Origin: an uncultured Cellulophaga sp.
GTDB taxonomy: Bacteria > Bacteroidota > Bacteroidia > Flavobacteriales > Flavobacteriaceae
Direction of reading: 5' to 3'
NCBI GenBank assembly: GCA_947496695.1
Contig: CANMEI010000003.1
Coordinates: forward strand, 124,001-188,000
Length of the DNA stretch: 64,000 nt
In this document: in pieces, positions 1 to 9,199 of the stretch
Position numbering within the stretch: the stretch's first letter is position 1
Layout of the letters: the number at the start of each line of letters is the position of its first letter
Translations under genes and position numbers: made by a program
The notes under the pieces: model-generated
What the model was told of the DNA's origin: nothing
What the model saw: only the letters and a program-made list of their open reading frames with translations
The model's database searches: none

Positions 1-213
1 TCCACTTTCAGCAAAATGCATATTCTGAGCAATAACCTCAATTTTTGAAGATTCTAAACTGTGAACTGCAGTAGTTAAATTTATATAAGTTGGCGCAACC
101 ATAACCTCTGCACTCGTATCTGGTAACTTAGCGGAAAGTTCAGTTAATAAGGCTTCCGTTTCTGAAAGATTTTTATTCATTTTCCAATTTCCTGCTACAA
201 TTTTACTTCTCAT
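1..213 (-). CDS. tpiA: Triosephosphate isomerase, N-terminal part (cut by window edge)
   Basis: This is the first 71 codons of triosephosphate isomerase, the glycolytic and gluconeogenic enzyme that interconverts dihydroxyacetone phosphate and glyceraldehyde 3-phosphate in the cytoplasm. Reading the minus strand from the ATG at 213 gives MRSKIVAGNWKMN, which contains the family's AGNWKMN signature with the active-site Asn and Lys. The visible part ends in QNMHFAESG, matching the conserved QN-M/V-H/S stretch after the second strand. The gene runs off the left edge, so the catalytic His and Glu are not visible. It lies 45 bp downstream of the DoxX-type gene on the same strand and is probably co-transcribed with it. 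Confidence 0.95.
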   Translation of the reverse strand, partial: MRSKIVAGNWKMNKNLSETEALLTELSAKLPDTSAEVMVAPTYINLTTAVHSLESSKIEVIAQNMHFAESG

Positions 214-258
214 CTTAATTGTTTTTCTTTATATTAACTTATTCCTCTTTTAATAAAC

Positions 259-1353
259 TTAGAATTTCAATTTGTCTAAATCATTAAAGTGCACTTTTTG
301 TTTTATTGTACCTTTTTCTAAAACTAATACTCCTGGGTTTGATCTAACTATTGTTTTTAATGTTGTTTGATCTGTAAAATAAAAATCAAAATTTAATTTA
401 TATTCTTTAGCTAATTTGGTTGTAAACTCCGTATTTGAGGCTGACATACCAATAACTTTATACCCTTTTTTAATAGCTTCATCAGTTACTGTTTTTACCT
501 CTTCAAAAGCTTCATAATCACTTTTATCTAAATCGTAAGCTATTACAGCAACCAGTTTTGGTTCTTGCAATAATTCTGATGCCATATCAGTATCATCCTT
601 TTCTATTGTGAAGTCATGTATTGGTGGTTCGTAACCAGCTTGTACTTCTGTAGTTTCAACATCAATATAATCACCATCTACAGTTGGGTAATCACCTTGC
701 GTAGTAATAATTGTTTCTTTTCCATTCACATTGAACTTCCAAGCATAATCGAAAATAGCTTTTGGTGCATCATCAGGCGTAGACATTCCTTCTTCAATAT
801 TCGCTCCTATTTTATAGGCTCTAAAATCTATTGCTGGCAAATGATTTAATACGTAGTAAGCAAAAATCACACAGCTTAATATTGAAATTGTAGTTAAGAC
901 TCTATTCATTGAAGCACCAAAAAGTGGTTTTAAATATTTTCTACCAATGAATAAAAAAACAATTAAAACTAGTAAAACAACATCTTTAATGAAAGATTCC
1001 CATGGAGTCAATTTTAATGCATCACCAAAACACCCACAATCTGTTACTTTATTAAAATATGCTGAGTAAAAGGTTAAAAATGTAAAACCTACAATCATTA
1101 CCAATAAAGCCCATATTGTAAACCTTATTCTAAACCCTATAAGTAGCAAAACACCTAAAAGAACTTCAAGAATAACAACAAACAATGCAATTTTTAAAGC
1201 ATGAGGCTCAAAAAAAGGCATATTTAATACGCCTATACTAAAATATTCTTCCAATTTGAATGAAAAACCTACAGGATCATTAAGTTTTATTAAGCCACTA
1301 ATAATAAATAAAATTCCAACAAATACTCTACTAACACCTATTAAAATTTTCAT
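259..1353 (-). CDS. DoxX/MauE-like membrane protein with C-terminal thioredoxin-like domain (BT_3928 type)
   Basis: A 364-residue inner-membrane protein. Residues 1-150 hold about four hydrophobic helices of the DoxX/MauE type and include the motif TDCGCFGD after the third helix, which resembles the paired cysteines of MauE-like proteins. A fifth helix lies near residues 150-168. The C-terminal 130 residues look like a thioredoxin fold (LVAVIAYDL, then GVLVLEKG near the end), but no CxxC motif is present there. Proteins of this architecture are common in Bacteroidota and are annotated as BT_3928 family. Their biochemical role is not known to me; a part in periplasmic thiol redox is an inference from the fold and the cysteines. 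The gene follows DUF1599 with no gap and precedes tpiA. Confidence 0.8.
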   Translation of the reverse strand: MKILIGVSRVFVGILFIISGLIKLNDPVGFSFKLEEYFSIGVLNMPFFEPHALKIALFVVILEVLLGVLLLIGFRIRFTIWALLVMIVGFTFLTFYSAYFNKVTDCGCFGDALKLTPWESFIKDVVLLVLIVFLFIGRKYLKPLFGASMNRVLTTISILSCVIFAYYVLNHLPAIDFRAYKIGANIEEGMSTPDDAPKAIFDYAWKFNVNGKETIITTQGDYPTVDGDYIDVETTEVQAGYEPPIHDFTIEKDDTDMASELLQEPKLVAVIAYDLDKSDYEAFEEVKTVTDEAIKKGYKVIGMSASNTEFTTKLAKEYKLNFDFYFTDQTTLKTIVRSNPGVLVLEKGTIKQKVHFNDLDKLKF

Positions 1354-1905
1354 TTACAAGTCTTTATATTCTGAAGTTAAATGTATCATAGCAAAAATTG
1401 CATAATTCACCATGTCTTGATAATTAGCATCAATACCTTCACTTACTAGTGTTTTTCCTTTATTATCTTCTATTTGCTTAACACGAAGTAATTTTTGTAA
1501 AATTAAATCAGTCAATGAACTTACACGCATATCGCGCCAAGCTTCACCATAATCATGATTTTTATTTTCCATTAAAGTTTTGGTAGTAACAACATGCTTA
1601 TCAAATAAAGCAACAGCCTCTTCCGTATTTAAATCTGGTTGATCAGCTATTCCTTTTTCTATTTGAATCAATGCCATTACAGAATAGTTGATAATTCCGA
1701 TAAACTCAGATTTTTCACCTTCTTCAACTTTTCTAACTTCATTTTCCTGAAGACTACGAATACGCTGTGCTTTAATAAAAATTTGATCAGTTAGTGATGG
1801 TAATCGTAAAATTCTCCATGCACTCCCATAATCTGTCATTTTTTTTGCGAATAAATCTCTACAAGTTTTTATTACCGCATCGTATTGTTCTGAAGTTTGT
1901 TGCAT
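1354..1905 (-). CDS. DUF1599 domain-containing protein, internally duplicated
   Basis: A 183-residue soluble protein of the DUF1599 family, common in Bacteroidota. The function is not established. The sequence contains two similar halves: residues around 18-50 (DYGSAWRILRLPSLTDQI) and around 108-142 (DYGEAWRDMRVSSLTDLI) share the pattern DYG-AWR--R--SLTD-I--K--R. This suggests an internal duplication, each half carrying the same conserved Asp, Arg and Trp. There is no signal peptide or membrane segment. The stop codon directly abuts the start of the DoxX-type gene, so the two are almost certainly translated from one message, with tpiA behind them. The upstream 106 bp is shared with divergent folP. 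Confidence 0.85.
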   Translation of the reverse strand: MQQTSEQYDAVIKTCRDLFAKKMTDYGSAWRILRLPSLTDQIFIKAQRIRSLQENEVRKVEEGEKSEFIGIINYSVMALIQIEKGIADQPDLNTEEAVALFDKHVVTTKTLMENKNHDYGEAWRDMRVSSLTDLILQKLLRVKQIEDNKGKTLVSEGIDANYQDMVNYAIFAMIHLTSEYKDL

Positions 1906-2011
1906 GTATTATTTCTAATTTGTGTAAATTTCGTTCAAAATTTTTAATTGTTCAAGTATCATGCTTTAAACTTAAGCAGTTGACTTAAATCTTAACTAAT
2001 TATTCATTACA

Positions 2012-2839
2012 ATGACCATTAATTGCAAAGGAAACCTTATTAATTTAGATAGTCCAAAAGTTATGGGAATTCTTAATGTAACTCCAGATTCCTTTTTTGA
2101 TGGTGGAAGCTACAAAAATGAAGCTTCCATAATCAATCAAGTAGAAAAAATGTTAGTTGATGGTGCCACTTTTATTGATATTGGTGCATACAGTTCTAGA
2201 CCTGGTGCTGATTTTGTTTCAGAAGATGAAGAGTTAAAAAGAATTATTCCAATAATTAAGTTGTTATTAAATGAGTTTCCTGAAATCAATATTTCTATCG
2301 ATACATTTAGAAGTAAAATAACAGAGGAATCTATTATACATGGTACTTCATTAATTAATGATATTTCAGCCGGAAATCTTGACAACAAAATGTTTGATAT
2401 TATTGCAAAATATCAAGTTCCTTATATTATGATGCATATGAGAGGTACACCCCAAACTATGCAACAACAAACTAATTATGATAATTTAATTGTTGATATT
2501 TTAAAATATTTTTCTAAAAAAATTACAGAAGCACATTCAAAAAAGATAAATGACATTATTATAGATCCTGGTTTTGGTTTTGCTAAAACCTTAGAGCAAA
2601 ATTATGAAGTTATGCAAAAATTAAATCTTTTTAAAACAACAAAAAAACCTATTTTAGTAGGCATTAGTAGAAAGTCTATGATTTATAAAATTTTAGAAAA
2701 TGATGCGAAAAATGCTTTAAATGGAACAACTTCACTAAATACCGCTGCACTTATTAAAGGAGCAAATATATTAAGAGTACACGATGTAAAAGAAGCAATT
2801 GAGTGTATTAAAATAACTAAGCAATTAAAGGTGAATTAA
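2012..2839 (+). CDS. folP: Dihydropteroate synthase
   Basis: Cytoplasmic enzyme of folate synthesis that condenses 6-hydroxymethyl-dihydropterin diphosphate with p-aminobenzoate to dihydropteroate; it is the sulfonamide target. The 275-residue protein has the usual length. It shows the family signatures in order: GILNVTPDSFFDGG (about residues 19-32), DIGAYSSRPGA (about 57-67), a D-S/T-F pattern in SIDTFRS, NDISAG, MMHMRGTP, DPGFGFAKT and GISRKS near the C-terminus. It starts 106 bp from the divergent DUF1599 gene. Only 49 bp separate it from cdaA, a pairing common in Bacteroidota and many Firmicutes, so the two are probably one transcript. Confidence 0.97.
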   Translation: MTINCKGNLINLDSPKVMGILNVTPDSFFDGGSYKNEASIINQVEKMLVDGATFIDIGAYSSRPGADFVSEDEELKRIIPIIKLLLNEFPEINISIDTFRSKITEESIIHGTSLINDISAGNLDNKMFDIIAKYQVPYIMMHMRGTPQTMQQQTNYDNLIVDILKYFSKKITEAHSKKINDIIIDPGFGFAKTLEQNYEVMQKLNLFKTTKKPILVGISRKSMIYKILENDAKNALNGTTSLNTAALIKGANILRVHDVKEAIECIKITKQLKVN

Positions 2840-2888
2840 CTCGTTTTAAGTTCATCAAATTTTTCTATTTTTACAAAAAACCTGAAAC

Positions 2889-3680
2889 TTGGATTTTTTA
2901 AATTTACTTGATTTTAAGATTACAGACTTTATAGACATTCTACTAGTCGCTGTACTACTATACTATATATATAAATTAGTACGTGGTACTGTTGCTATTA
3001 ATATTTTTATTGGTATTGTTTTTGTTTGGGGGTTTTGGAAATTAACCGAGCTACTTGAAATGAAAATGATAAGTAGTATGATTGGTGGTTTTATGCAAGT
3101 AGGTTTAATTGCATTAATCATTGTGTTCCAACAAGAAATTAGAAAATTTCTATTAATGATTGGTTCTACAAATTTTGCCAACAAGAGAAATTTCATCAAA
3201 CATTTTAAATTTTTAAAACAAGAATCAACAACTATTAATACTGATGTAGACTCTTTATTAAGTGCTTGTGAAAAAATGAGCGCTACAAAAACAGGGGCTA
3301 TTATTGTTATTGGGAGAAATAACTCTTTAGATTTTGTAAAGTCTAGTGGCGATAAAATGTATGTTGAAATAAACCAACCTATTATAGAAAGTATATTTTA
3401 CAAGAACAGCCCATTACATGACGGAGCGACCATTATAGAGAATAATTATATTGTTGCTACTCGAGTGATACTTCCTGTTTCAAATGATCGTAATATTCCA
3501 CTACGTTTTGGATTAAGACATAGAGCTGCAGTAGGTATTACTGAAAAAACAGATTCTTTAGCAATTGTTGTTAGTGAAGAAACAGGTATGATTACCTATA
3601 TTAAAAATGGTGAGTTTATTTTATATAAAGACATAAATGAGTTAAGCAGTATTATAAAAGAAGATTTATCATACGATTAA
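2889..3680 (+). CDS. cdaA: Diadenylate cyclase CdaA (c-di-AMP synthase), TTG start
   Basis: Membrane-bound enzyme that makes cyclic di-AMP from two ATP. The 263-residue protein has three hydrophobic helices in residues 15-82, a short linker, and a DAC domain. The two catalytic signatures are intact: LHDGA at residues 176-180 and LRHRAA at 209-214. Cyclic di-AMP usually controls potassium and osmolyte transport and wall stress. The reading frame has no ATG before the first membrane helix, and TTG at 2889 gives MDFLNLLDFK, the normal family N-terminus, so a TTG start is the best choice. It follows folP by 49 bp and ends 7 bp from the convergent ABC exporter gene. Confidence 0.93.
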   Translation: MDFLNLLDFKITDFIDILLVAVLLYYIYKLVRGTVAINIFIGIVFVWGFWKLTELLEMKMISSMIGGFMQVGLIALIIVFQQEIRKFLLMIGSTNFANKRNFIKHFKFLKQESTTINTDVDSLLSACEKMSATKTGAIIVIGRNNSLDFVKSSGDKMYVEINQPIIESIFYKNSPLHDGATIIENNYIVATRVILPVSNDRNIPLRFGLRHRAAVGITEKTDSLAIVVSEETGMITYIKNGEFILYKDINELSSIIKEDLSYD

Positions 3681-3687
3681 AAATTAT

Positions 3688-5454
3688 CTAAGCAACTTCT
3701 TCTGCTAAAAACTGAGCTTCATATAAATCATTGTAATACCCTCCATTTTTAAGCAATTCTTTATGCGAACCTATTTCTACAATTTTACCAGCATCCATTA
3801 CAATAATCTTATCTGCTTTTTTAATTGTAGCTAAACGGTGCGCTATAATTATAGATGTTCTTCCTTCTGTAATTTTATCTGTCGCTTTTTGTATCATTTG
3901 TTCTGAATACGTATCTATTGACGACGTAGCTTCATCTAAAATTAAAATACTTGGTTTACTAACATATGCGCGTAAAAAAGCAATCAATTGCCTTTGCCCG
4001 CTTGAAAGCATACTGCCCCTCTCTTTTACATTGTAATTATAATTATCAGGCAAACTAGCAATAAAATCATGCACTCCAATTTCTTTTGCTGCATTTTCTA
4101 TAGCCTCATTACTTACTGAAGATTCTTTTAATGATATATTGTTTGCAATTGTATCTGCAAATAGAAAAACATCTTGCAATACAACTGCTATTTTAGCTCT
4201 TAACGATGCTAATTTAAAATCTTTAATATTTGTACCATCTATAGAAATTACCCCAGAGTTTATCTCATAAAACCTGTTTAACAAGTTAATAATTGTAGAT
4301 TTTCCTGCTCCTGTTGCTCCTACTATTGCTATAGTTTCTCCTGCTTTAACTTTAAAAGAAATACCATGTAACACTTCTTCATTTTCTAAATAACCAAAAT
4401 GTACTTTTGAAAATTCAATATCACCTTTAACATCTTCTTTTTCTATAACACCTGAATCTTCAATTTGACTATCAGTATCTAATATTTTAAAAACACGATT
4501 TGCCGCTACCATACCCATTTGCAGTGTATTAAATTTATCTGCTATTTGACGTAATGGTCTAAAAAGCATATCTGCTAGTAAGATAAATGCAAAAATTGCC
4601 CCATACTCATTAGGACCCACATTAGCGATATTCAAAAGTCCGCCATACCACACAATTAAGCCCACTGCTATTGACGATACTATTTCAGCTATTGGAAAAA
4701 ATATAGAGTTATACCACACTGTTTTTAACCACGCATTTTTATGTTTTTCGTTAATCTCTCTAAACTTTTCTTTCTCAACTTCTTCTCTATTAAAAAGTTG
4801 TACTATTTTTATACCCGTTATTCTTTCTTGAACAAAAGAATTTAAGTTTGAAACCTGCGCTCTTACTTCTGTAAAAGCAATTTTCATTGCCTTTTGAAAA
4901 ACACGGGTAGCATATGCTATTATTGGCATTAGCGCAAAAACTATTAAAGCTAATTTCCAGTTTTGATACAACATTACTCCACCTACAACAATCATTTTTA
5001 ACAAATCGGCTACAATAACAAAAAAACCTTGGCTAAATATTTCACCTATACGCTGCATATCTGCAACTGCTCTTGTTACTAAAACTCCTATAGATGAATT
5101 ATCAAAATATTTCATTTTAAAACCCATCATTCTTTTAAAAAGATCTATTCTAACATCTTTAATTACAGACTCTCCTAACCAATTCGCATAGTAATTAAAC
5201 CCTAATTGACTTATTACTTGCCCTAAAAGCACAGCTAACATTACTATGGTTAAGTACAATAACTTCTCACTATCTTTCAATGTAATAGCCTCATCAACTA
5301 TATTGCCAACAATTATTGCCGTCATTACAGCAAAACCAGATAAAAGTATTGCCGCTATTGCAACTCCATAAAATGTAAGTCTATAAGGTTTGGTATAACC
5401 AACTAGCCTTTTAAATAAGATATAATCAAATGCTTTTCCTGAATTTTTATCCAT
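3688..5454 (-). CDS. MsbA-like ABC exporter (fused membrane and ATPase domains)
   Basis: A 588-residue half-transporter that would work as a homodimer in the inner membrane. Residues 25-310 form a six-helix type-1 exporter domain. Residues 345-580 form the ATPase, with Walker A GATGAGKS at 379-386, signature LSSGQRQL near 484, Walker B ILILDEATSSID with the catalytic Glu, and the switch His in IAHRLAT. All ATPase motifs are intact. The family exports lipids, lipid A or drugs; the substrate cannot be read from the sequence. The 3' end of truA overlaps the start of this gene by 8 bp, so the pair is transcriptionally and probably translationally coupled. Confidence 0.92.
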   Translation of the reverse strand: MDKNSGKAFDYILFKRLVGYTKPYRLTFYGVAIAAILLSGFAVMTAIIVGNIVDEAITLKDSEKLLYLTIVMLAVLLGQVISQLGFNYYANWLGESVIKDVRIDLFKRMMGFKMKYFDNSSIGVLVTRAVADMQRIGEIFSQGFFVIVADLLKMIVVGGVMLYQNWKLALIVFALMPIIAYATRVFQKAMKIAFTEVRAQVSNLNSFVQERITGIKIVQLFNREEVEKEKFREINEKHKNAWLKTVWYNSIFFPIAEIVSSIAVGLIVWYGGLLNIANVGPNEYGAIFAFILLADMLFRPLRQIADKFNTLQMGMVAANRVFKILDTDSQIEDSGVIEKEDVKGDIEFSKVHFGYLENEEVLHGISFKVKAGETIAIVGATGAGKSTIINLLNRFYEINSGVISIDGTNIKDFKLASLRAKIAVVLQDVFLFADTIANNISLKESSVSNEAIENAAKEIGVHDFIASLPDNYNYNVKERGSMLSSGQRQLIAFLRAYVSKPSILILDEATSSIDTYSEQMIQKATDKITEGRTSIIIAHRLATIKKADKIIVMDAGKIVEIGSHKELLKNGGYYNDLYEAQFLAEEVA

Positions 5455-6199
5455 TTGTTTTTACTATGTTTTCTGGGTATAAAACTTGTGTCAAATATAA
5501 ACCTTTTGCAGGCACTGAAACTCCTGCTTTAGCACGATCCTTACTTTTTACAATAGCTTTAACAGTCTCTATATCAATTTTACCTAAGCCAACATCTAGT
5601 AAGGTGCCAACAATTGCCCTAACCATATTTCTTAGAAAGCGATCTGCAGTAATGGTAAATATTAAAACATTATTTTTAACTTCCCATTTAGCATATGTAA
5701 TGTCACATAAAAAAGTATGAACGTCAGTATGCACTTTTGAGAAACACTCATAATCATTAAAACTCATAATAACAGAAGCCGCTTCATTCATTTTTTCAAC
5801 ATTTAATGAATGTTTTATATAATGTGCATGGTTTGTATAAAAAGGATTTTTATTTTGCACCAACCAATACTCGTAAGTACGGGCTGTTGCATGAAAACGA
5901 GCATGGGAGTCATCAATTACCTTAAAAATACTTTGAACTGCTATATCTTTAGGCAACAGAGAATTTAACTTATAAATTAATTGATCAGTATTATCAATTT
6001 CAACAAAATCAAAATGTGCATACATTTGTTTAGCATGTACCCCCGTATCTGTTCTACCTGCTCCCATTAAAGAAATCTGCGCTCTTAAAATCTTATTAAA
6101 AGCGTCTTCTAAAACTTCTTGAACTGTAATTGCATTAGGTTGTTTTTGCCAACCATGATAATGCTCTCCAAAGTATGAGAACTCAACAAAATATCTCAA
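5447..6199 (-). CDS. truA: tRNA pseudouridine(38-40) synthase TruA
   Basis: Converts uridine 38, 39 and 40 in the anticodon arm of several tRNAs to pseudouridine. The 250-residue length is typical. The catalytic motif AGRTDTGVHA lies at residues 47-56, with the nucleophile Asp at 51. RFLRNMVRAIVGTLLDVG near residues 184-201 is the conserved C-terminal signature. Its stop lies inside the start of the downstream ABC exporter gene, an 8-bp overlap. A CAAAGGTA sequence at 6225-6232, read on the minus strand as TACCTTTG, fits the -7 box of Bacteroidota, but no matching TTG box is visible at the right distance. Confidence 0.96.
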   Translation of the reverse strand: MRYFVEFSYFGEHYHGWQKQPNAITVQEVLEDAFNKILRAQISLMGAGRTDTGVHAKQMYAHFDFVEIDNTDQLIYKLNSLLPKDIAVQSIFKVIDDSHARFHATARTYEYWLVQNKNPFYTNHAHYIKHSLNVEKMNEAASVIMSFNDYECFSKVHTDVHTFLCDITYAKWEVKNNVLIFTITADRFLRNMVRAIVGTLLDVGLGKIDIETVKAIVKSKDRAKAGVSVPAKGLYLTQVLYPENIVKTNG

Positions 6200-6327
6200 T
6201 TGAATATGCTATTTTTGTGAAGAACAAAGGTAATAAAGAAATATGAGTTAGTTTTTTTTAAACTATAAGTTCATCCCTAATTATAAATTAGAGTTTCTTT
6301 ACTTCAATTTACTTTGAAATTTATTAA

Positions 6328-6822
6328 ATGACTCGAATACTTTTACTTTCTGACACACATAGTCATATAGATGACAAAATAATTAAATACGCTAAAAAGG
6401 CTGATGAAATTTGGCATGCTGGAGATATTGGATCGGTTGATGTTACCGATAAGCTAAAAAAAATAAAACCTTTAAGAGCTGTTTATGGTAATATTGATGA
6501 CCATATTGCTCAAATGGAATTTCCTTTAGATAATCGGTTTATGTGTGAAGGTGTTGACGTTTGGATTACACATATTGGAGGCTATCCTAATAAATATTAC
6601 CCAAGAATTAAAGAGAGTATTAAAGCAAACCCTCCTAAATTATTTATTACTGGTCACTCTCATATTTTAAAAGTGATGTGGGACAAAAAGTTAAACTTAA
6701 TTCATATGAACCCTGGTGCTTGTGGTAAACATGGTTTTCACCAAGTACGTACTATGCTTCAATTCGTGATTGATGGTGAGGAAATTAAAAATCTTGAAAT
6801 AATTGAACTTGGAACTCGATAA
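6328..6822 (+). CDS. YfcE/MJ0936-type metallophosphoesterase
   Basis: A 164-residue calcineurin-like phosphoesterase, the usual size for the YfcE family of small cytoplasmic phosphodiesterases. Metal-binding motifs appear in order: LLLSDTHSH at the N-terminus, WHAGDIG near residue 30, VYGNIDD near residue 53, WITHIGG, and GHSHI near residue 110. Together these provide the Asp, His and Asn ligands of a two-metal centre. The physiological substrate is not known for this family. The gene is monocistronic, with the strong hairpin at 6829-6857 directly after its stop codon. Confidence 0.9.
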   Translation: MTRILLLSDTHSHIDDKIIKYAKKADEIWHAGDIGSVDVTDKLKKIKPLRAVYGNIDDHIAQMEFPLDNRFMCEGVDVWITHIGGYPNKYYPRIKESIKANPPKLFITGHSHILKVMWDKKLNLIHMNPGACGKHGFHQVRTMLQFVIDGEEIKNLEIIELGTR

Positions 6823-6828
6823 AAAAAA

Positions 6829-6857
6829 CGACTAACAGAAAGTTAGTCGCTTTTTTT
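6829..6857. terminator. Bidirectional intrinsic terminator
   Basis: An 8-bp perfect stem (cgactaac with gttagtcg, 5-nt loop) is followed by seven T on the plus strand and preceded by eight A. It can therefore end both the phosphoesterase gene and the convergent gene at 6881. Confidence 0.9.
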
Positions 6858-6880
6858 AAATTTATAAAATTTTATTAATA

Positions 6881-8425
6881 CTATTCACAGCTATTAAGCT
6901 CTTGTGCAAACTTAATTAAACCTTCTTCTGTATTTTTAAATTCACCCGCAGCAACTCTCGTTTTTAATGCCGGACAAGTTTCAGAAAAAGAACTTAATTC
7001 TTTATTAAAACCAAATACAAAATTCTTACTCATTGTTGATGTCGCATTTGTACTTTCTTTTGGCTGAAGCAGAAATTCTGTTCCTTGATGCACATATAAA
7101 TTTATTTTTTCACCTTCAACTAACAGCTTAGAAAACTTAGGTGCAGTAGCAGCATCATTTGCTAATGTAGATTGAAAGTCTACAGCTTCATATACATCAC
7201 CATTTGCTACTACTAATTTTTTAGTATTCTGAGCTTCAAACATTTTTCGCTCGTTACCTTCTCCTATTAAATTAGCAACAACACTCATTTTTGCCAATTC
7301 ATTAACTGTAACAGTAGTTTGTAAAGTATCATTTTGAGCCGTAATTAAAAATGCAATAGATTTTTCAGAAGTATCTTCTTCTGCCTCTACTAATACCTCA
7401 GTTACAACTGGCTCGTTAGACACATCTTCCGTAATTACCTCAAAATGCCTTGTATTTGTTTTATTAGTTTCAAAAAGGTTAATTAAATTATCTGCAGTAT
7501 TAATAATTCTTTTTCCATCACCTTTATCATAATCGTTTTCAATTAACTTATTAGCGTATTCTTTTGCTTTTAATGGCTGATCAAGTTTTAGGTAAATCAT
7601 TGCAATATTATAAAAACTAGCATACCTTAACTTTTTAGATTTTCTATCATCTTTGTCATATCTAGCAACTACATCATTAAAATAATCAACATTTGGTTTT
7701 ACTTTCTTTAAAAGAGGTTCAATAGGTTGATCATACACCATTTCATTAAAAATAGTTTTCAAAGCTTCGTAAGCCTGCTGATGCTTTTCATATTCAGGAT
7801 GTTTTTTAGTTGCTAAAATCCAAAAAATATTACTAGTTAAACTTTCGTAAGGCACATAACCATAAACATAATTAACTTTTGAATATATTTTACCCTCTAT
7901 AGATTTACGATGTTCTGCTCTATACGAATCTCTTATTGTATATCTATTAGTATTATATGCTTTACTGGCTTTACTATAAGTTGAATATTTTGATCCTGTA
8001 TATCCTGATTTTTCAGTATAAGGGTATGACATGTTTTCGCCTGAATTTAAATTACTAATTGTTAGCGTAGCCTTAGAAGAAAAAGTTGTAACAGCATAAT
8101 AATAATATTTAGTTGAAGTAACATTACCATCTTTATCCTTTTCTTCTTTAGTCTCTTTTTTAATTTCTACATCTCCAACGCTAGTACCATGAAAATCTAA
8201 ATTAAAGTCAATTGTACCATTAGTAGCTACTTTTGTAAAACCAGAAATTCTAATTGCTCTTGAATTTGATGAATAGGTTCTTTTTGCATCATCTAAAATA
8301 GGAGTTGTAGGAAGTTTAACATAAGACACTTTAAAAGTCTCCCTGTTTAAATTTGCACTCTGACTGTATCCAGACAAACAATATGCAAATAATAAAATAA
8401 AAATTAATTGGTTGAAATTTTTCAT
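6881..8425 (-). CDS. Exported protein of unknown function
   Basis: I do not recognise this 514-residue protein. The ATG at 8425 was chosen over an upstream ATG at 8461 because it begins a clean signal peptide (MKNFNQLIFILLFAY, predicted cleavage after GYSQS). The mature protein has a beta-rich N-terminal half with many Tyr, Ser and Lys. A helical stretch follows around residues 265-335 that resembles a single TPR-like hairpin pair (ASFYNIAMIYLKLDQPLKAKEYANK). The last 150 residues are a mixed domain ending in a conserved-looking Cys (CPALKTRVAAGEF, then LNSCE at the terminus). It lacks a lipobox and a type IX sorting domain, so a periplasmic location is most likely. It shares the terminator at 6829 with the convergent gene. 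Confidence 0.75.
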   Translation of the reverse strand: MKNFNQLIFILLFAYCLSGYSQSANLNRETFKVSYVKLPTTPILDDAKRTYSSNSRAIRISGFTKVATNGTIDFNLDFHGTSVGDVEIKKETKEEKDKDGNVTSTKYYYYAVTTFSSKATLTISNLNSGENMSYPYTEKSGYTGSKYSTYSKASKAYNTNRYTIRDSYRAEHRKSIEGKIYSKVNYVYGYVPYESLTSNIFWILATKKHPEYEKHQQAYEALKTIFNEMVYDQPIEPLLKKVKPNVDYFNDVVARYDKDDRKSKKLRYASFYNIAMIYLKLDQPLKAKEYANKLIENDYDKGDGKRIINTADNLINLFETNKTNTRHFEVITEDVSNEPVVTEVLVEAEEDTSEKSIAFLITAQNDTLQTTVTVNELAKMSVVANLIGEGNERKMFEAQNTKKLVVANGDVYEAVDFQSTLANDAATAPKFSKLLVEGEKINLYVHQGTEFLLQPKESTNATSTMSKNFVFGFNKELSSFSETCPALKTRVAAGEFKNTEEGLIKFAQELNSCE

Positions 8426-8534
8426 AAAAGAATTGAATTGTGTTAATGTATTGTTAAACAAATTAACACGTCATTTATTGCATAAACAAATATTAATAAG
8501 AAAAACCTACCTAAAGACTACAAAATACCAAGCA

Positions 8535-8562
8535 TTAAAAAACCCGGGCACTACCCCGGGTT
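8535..8562 (-). terminator. Intrinsic terminator of DUF4293 gene
   Basis: On the minus strand an 8-bp GC-rich stem (aacccggg with cccgggtt) is followed by a run of T. It lies 30 bp after the stop of the gene at 8592-9005. Confidence 0.88.
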
Positions 8563-8591
8563 CACGCACTAATACTACTAAGATGTTAGGT

Positions 8592-9005
8592 TTAACGCAG
8601 ACGATCAACAGATTTTACAAGGTCTTCATCCTTCTTAATTGCCTTGTTTGCCAAGACTAATAAAACGATAGAAAAGATAGGAATGTAAACCCCAATACCC
8701 TTCTCAGAAATATTAATTTCTCCAGATAATGTTAGTAATCGATAAACGAAAAATCCTAGTAAAAAAAAGTTTAATATCATATTCAGTCTGTTTACTACAA
8801 ACTGTTTTTTTCTGGTTTTATACATTAATATAGAAACTAAAGCTAAAAAAGCTATAATACCTAATACAATTGCAATATACAATAATTCATCTGTAGAAAA
8901 CAAACTAGCATTATTTACAACTGGCCATATGCTTACTGTAAATGGTAAAACAGCTGTTATAAGTATTATTATAAACAAATATAATGTCTGTATTCTTTGA
9001 ATCAT
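8592..9005 (-). CDS. DUF4293 family membrane protein
   Basis: A 137-residue inner-membrane protein with four hydrophobic helices and a start MIQRIQTLYLF that is characteristic of the Bacteroidota family DUF4293. Its function is unknown. Divergent position next to rho, 194 bp apart, is a common arrangement in Flavobacteriaceae. The protein ends in a charged cytoplasmic tail (KKDEDLVKSVDRLR). It has its own terminator at 8535-8562. Confidence 0.88.
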   Translation of the reverse strand: MIQRIQTLYLFIIILITAVLPFTVSIWPVVNNASLFSTDELLYIAIVLGIIAFLALVSILMYKTRKKQFVVNRLNMILNFFLLGFFVYRLLTLSGEINISEKGIGVYIPIFSIVLLVLANKAIKKDEDLVKSVDRLR

Positions 9006-9199
9006 TGAGTGTAAATCTAATTATGAATTGCAAAATAACTGTCTTTTTCAGAAATATCAATGAAATATTGAAAATAATTTGTAATATTGTCTTGTTATAT
9101 TAGAACACTCACCATTTATCGGACATCGTTCCAACCAAGTTATCAAAAAAATTGTAATACACTTCATTTTATTAAGACGTATAATTTATTCAATTATTA

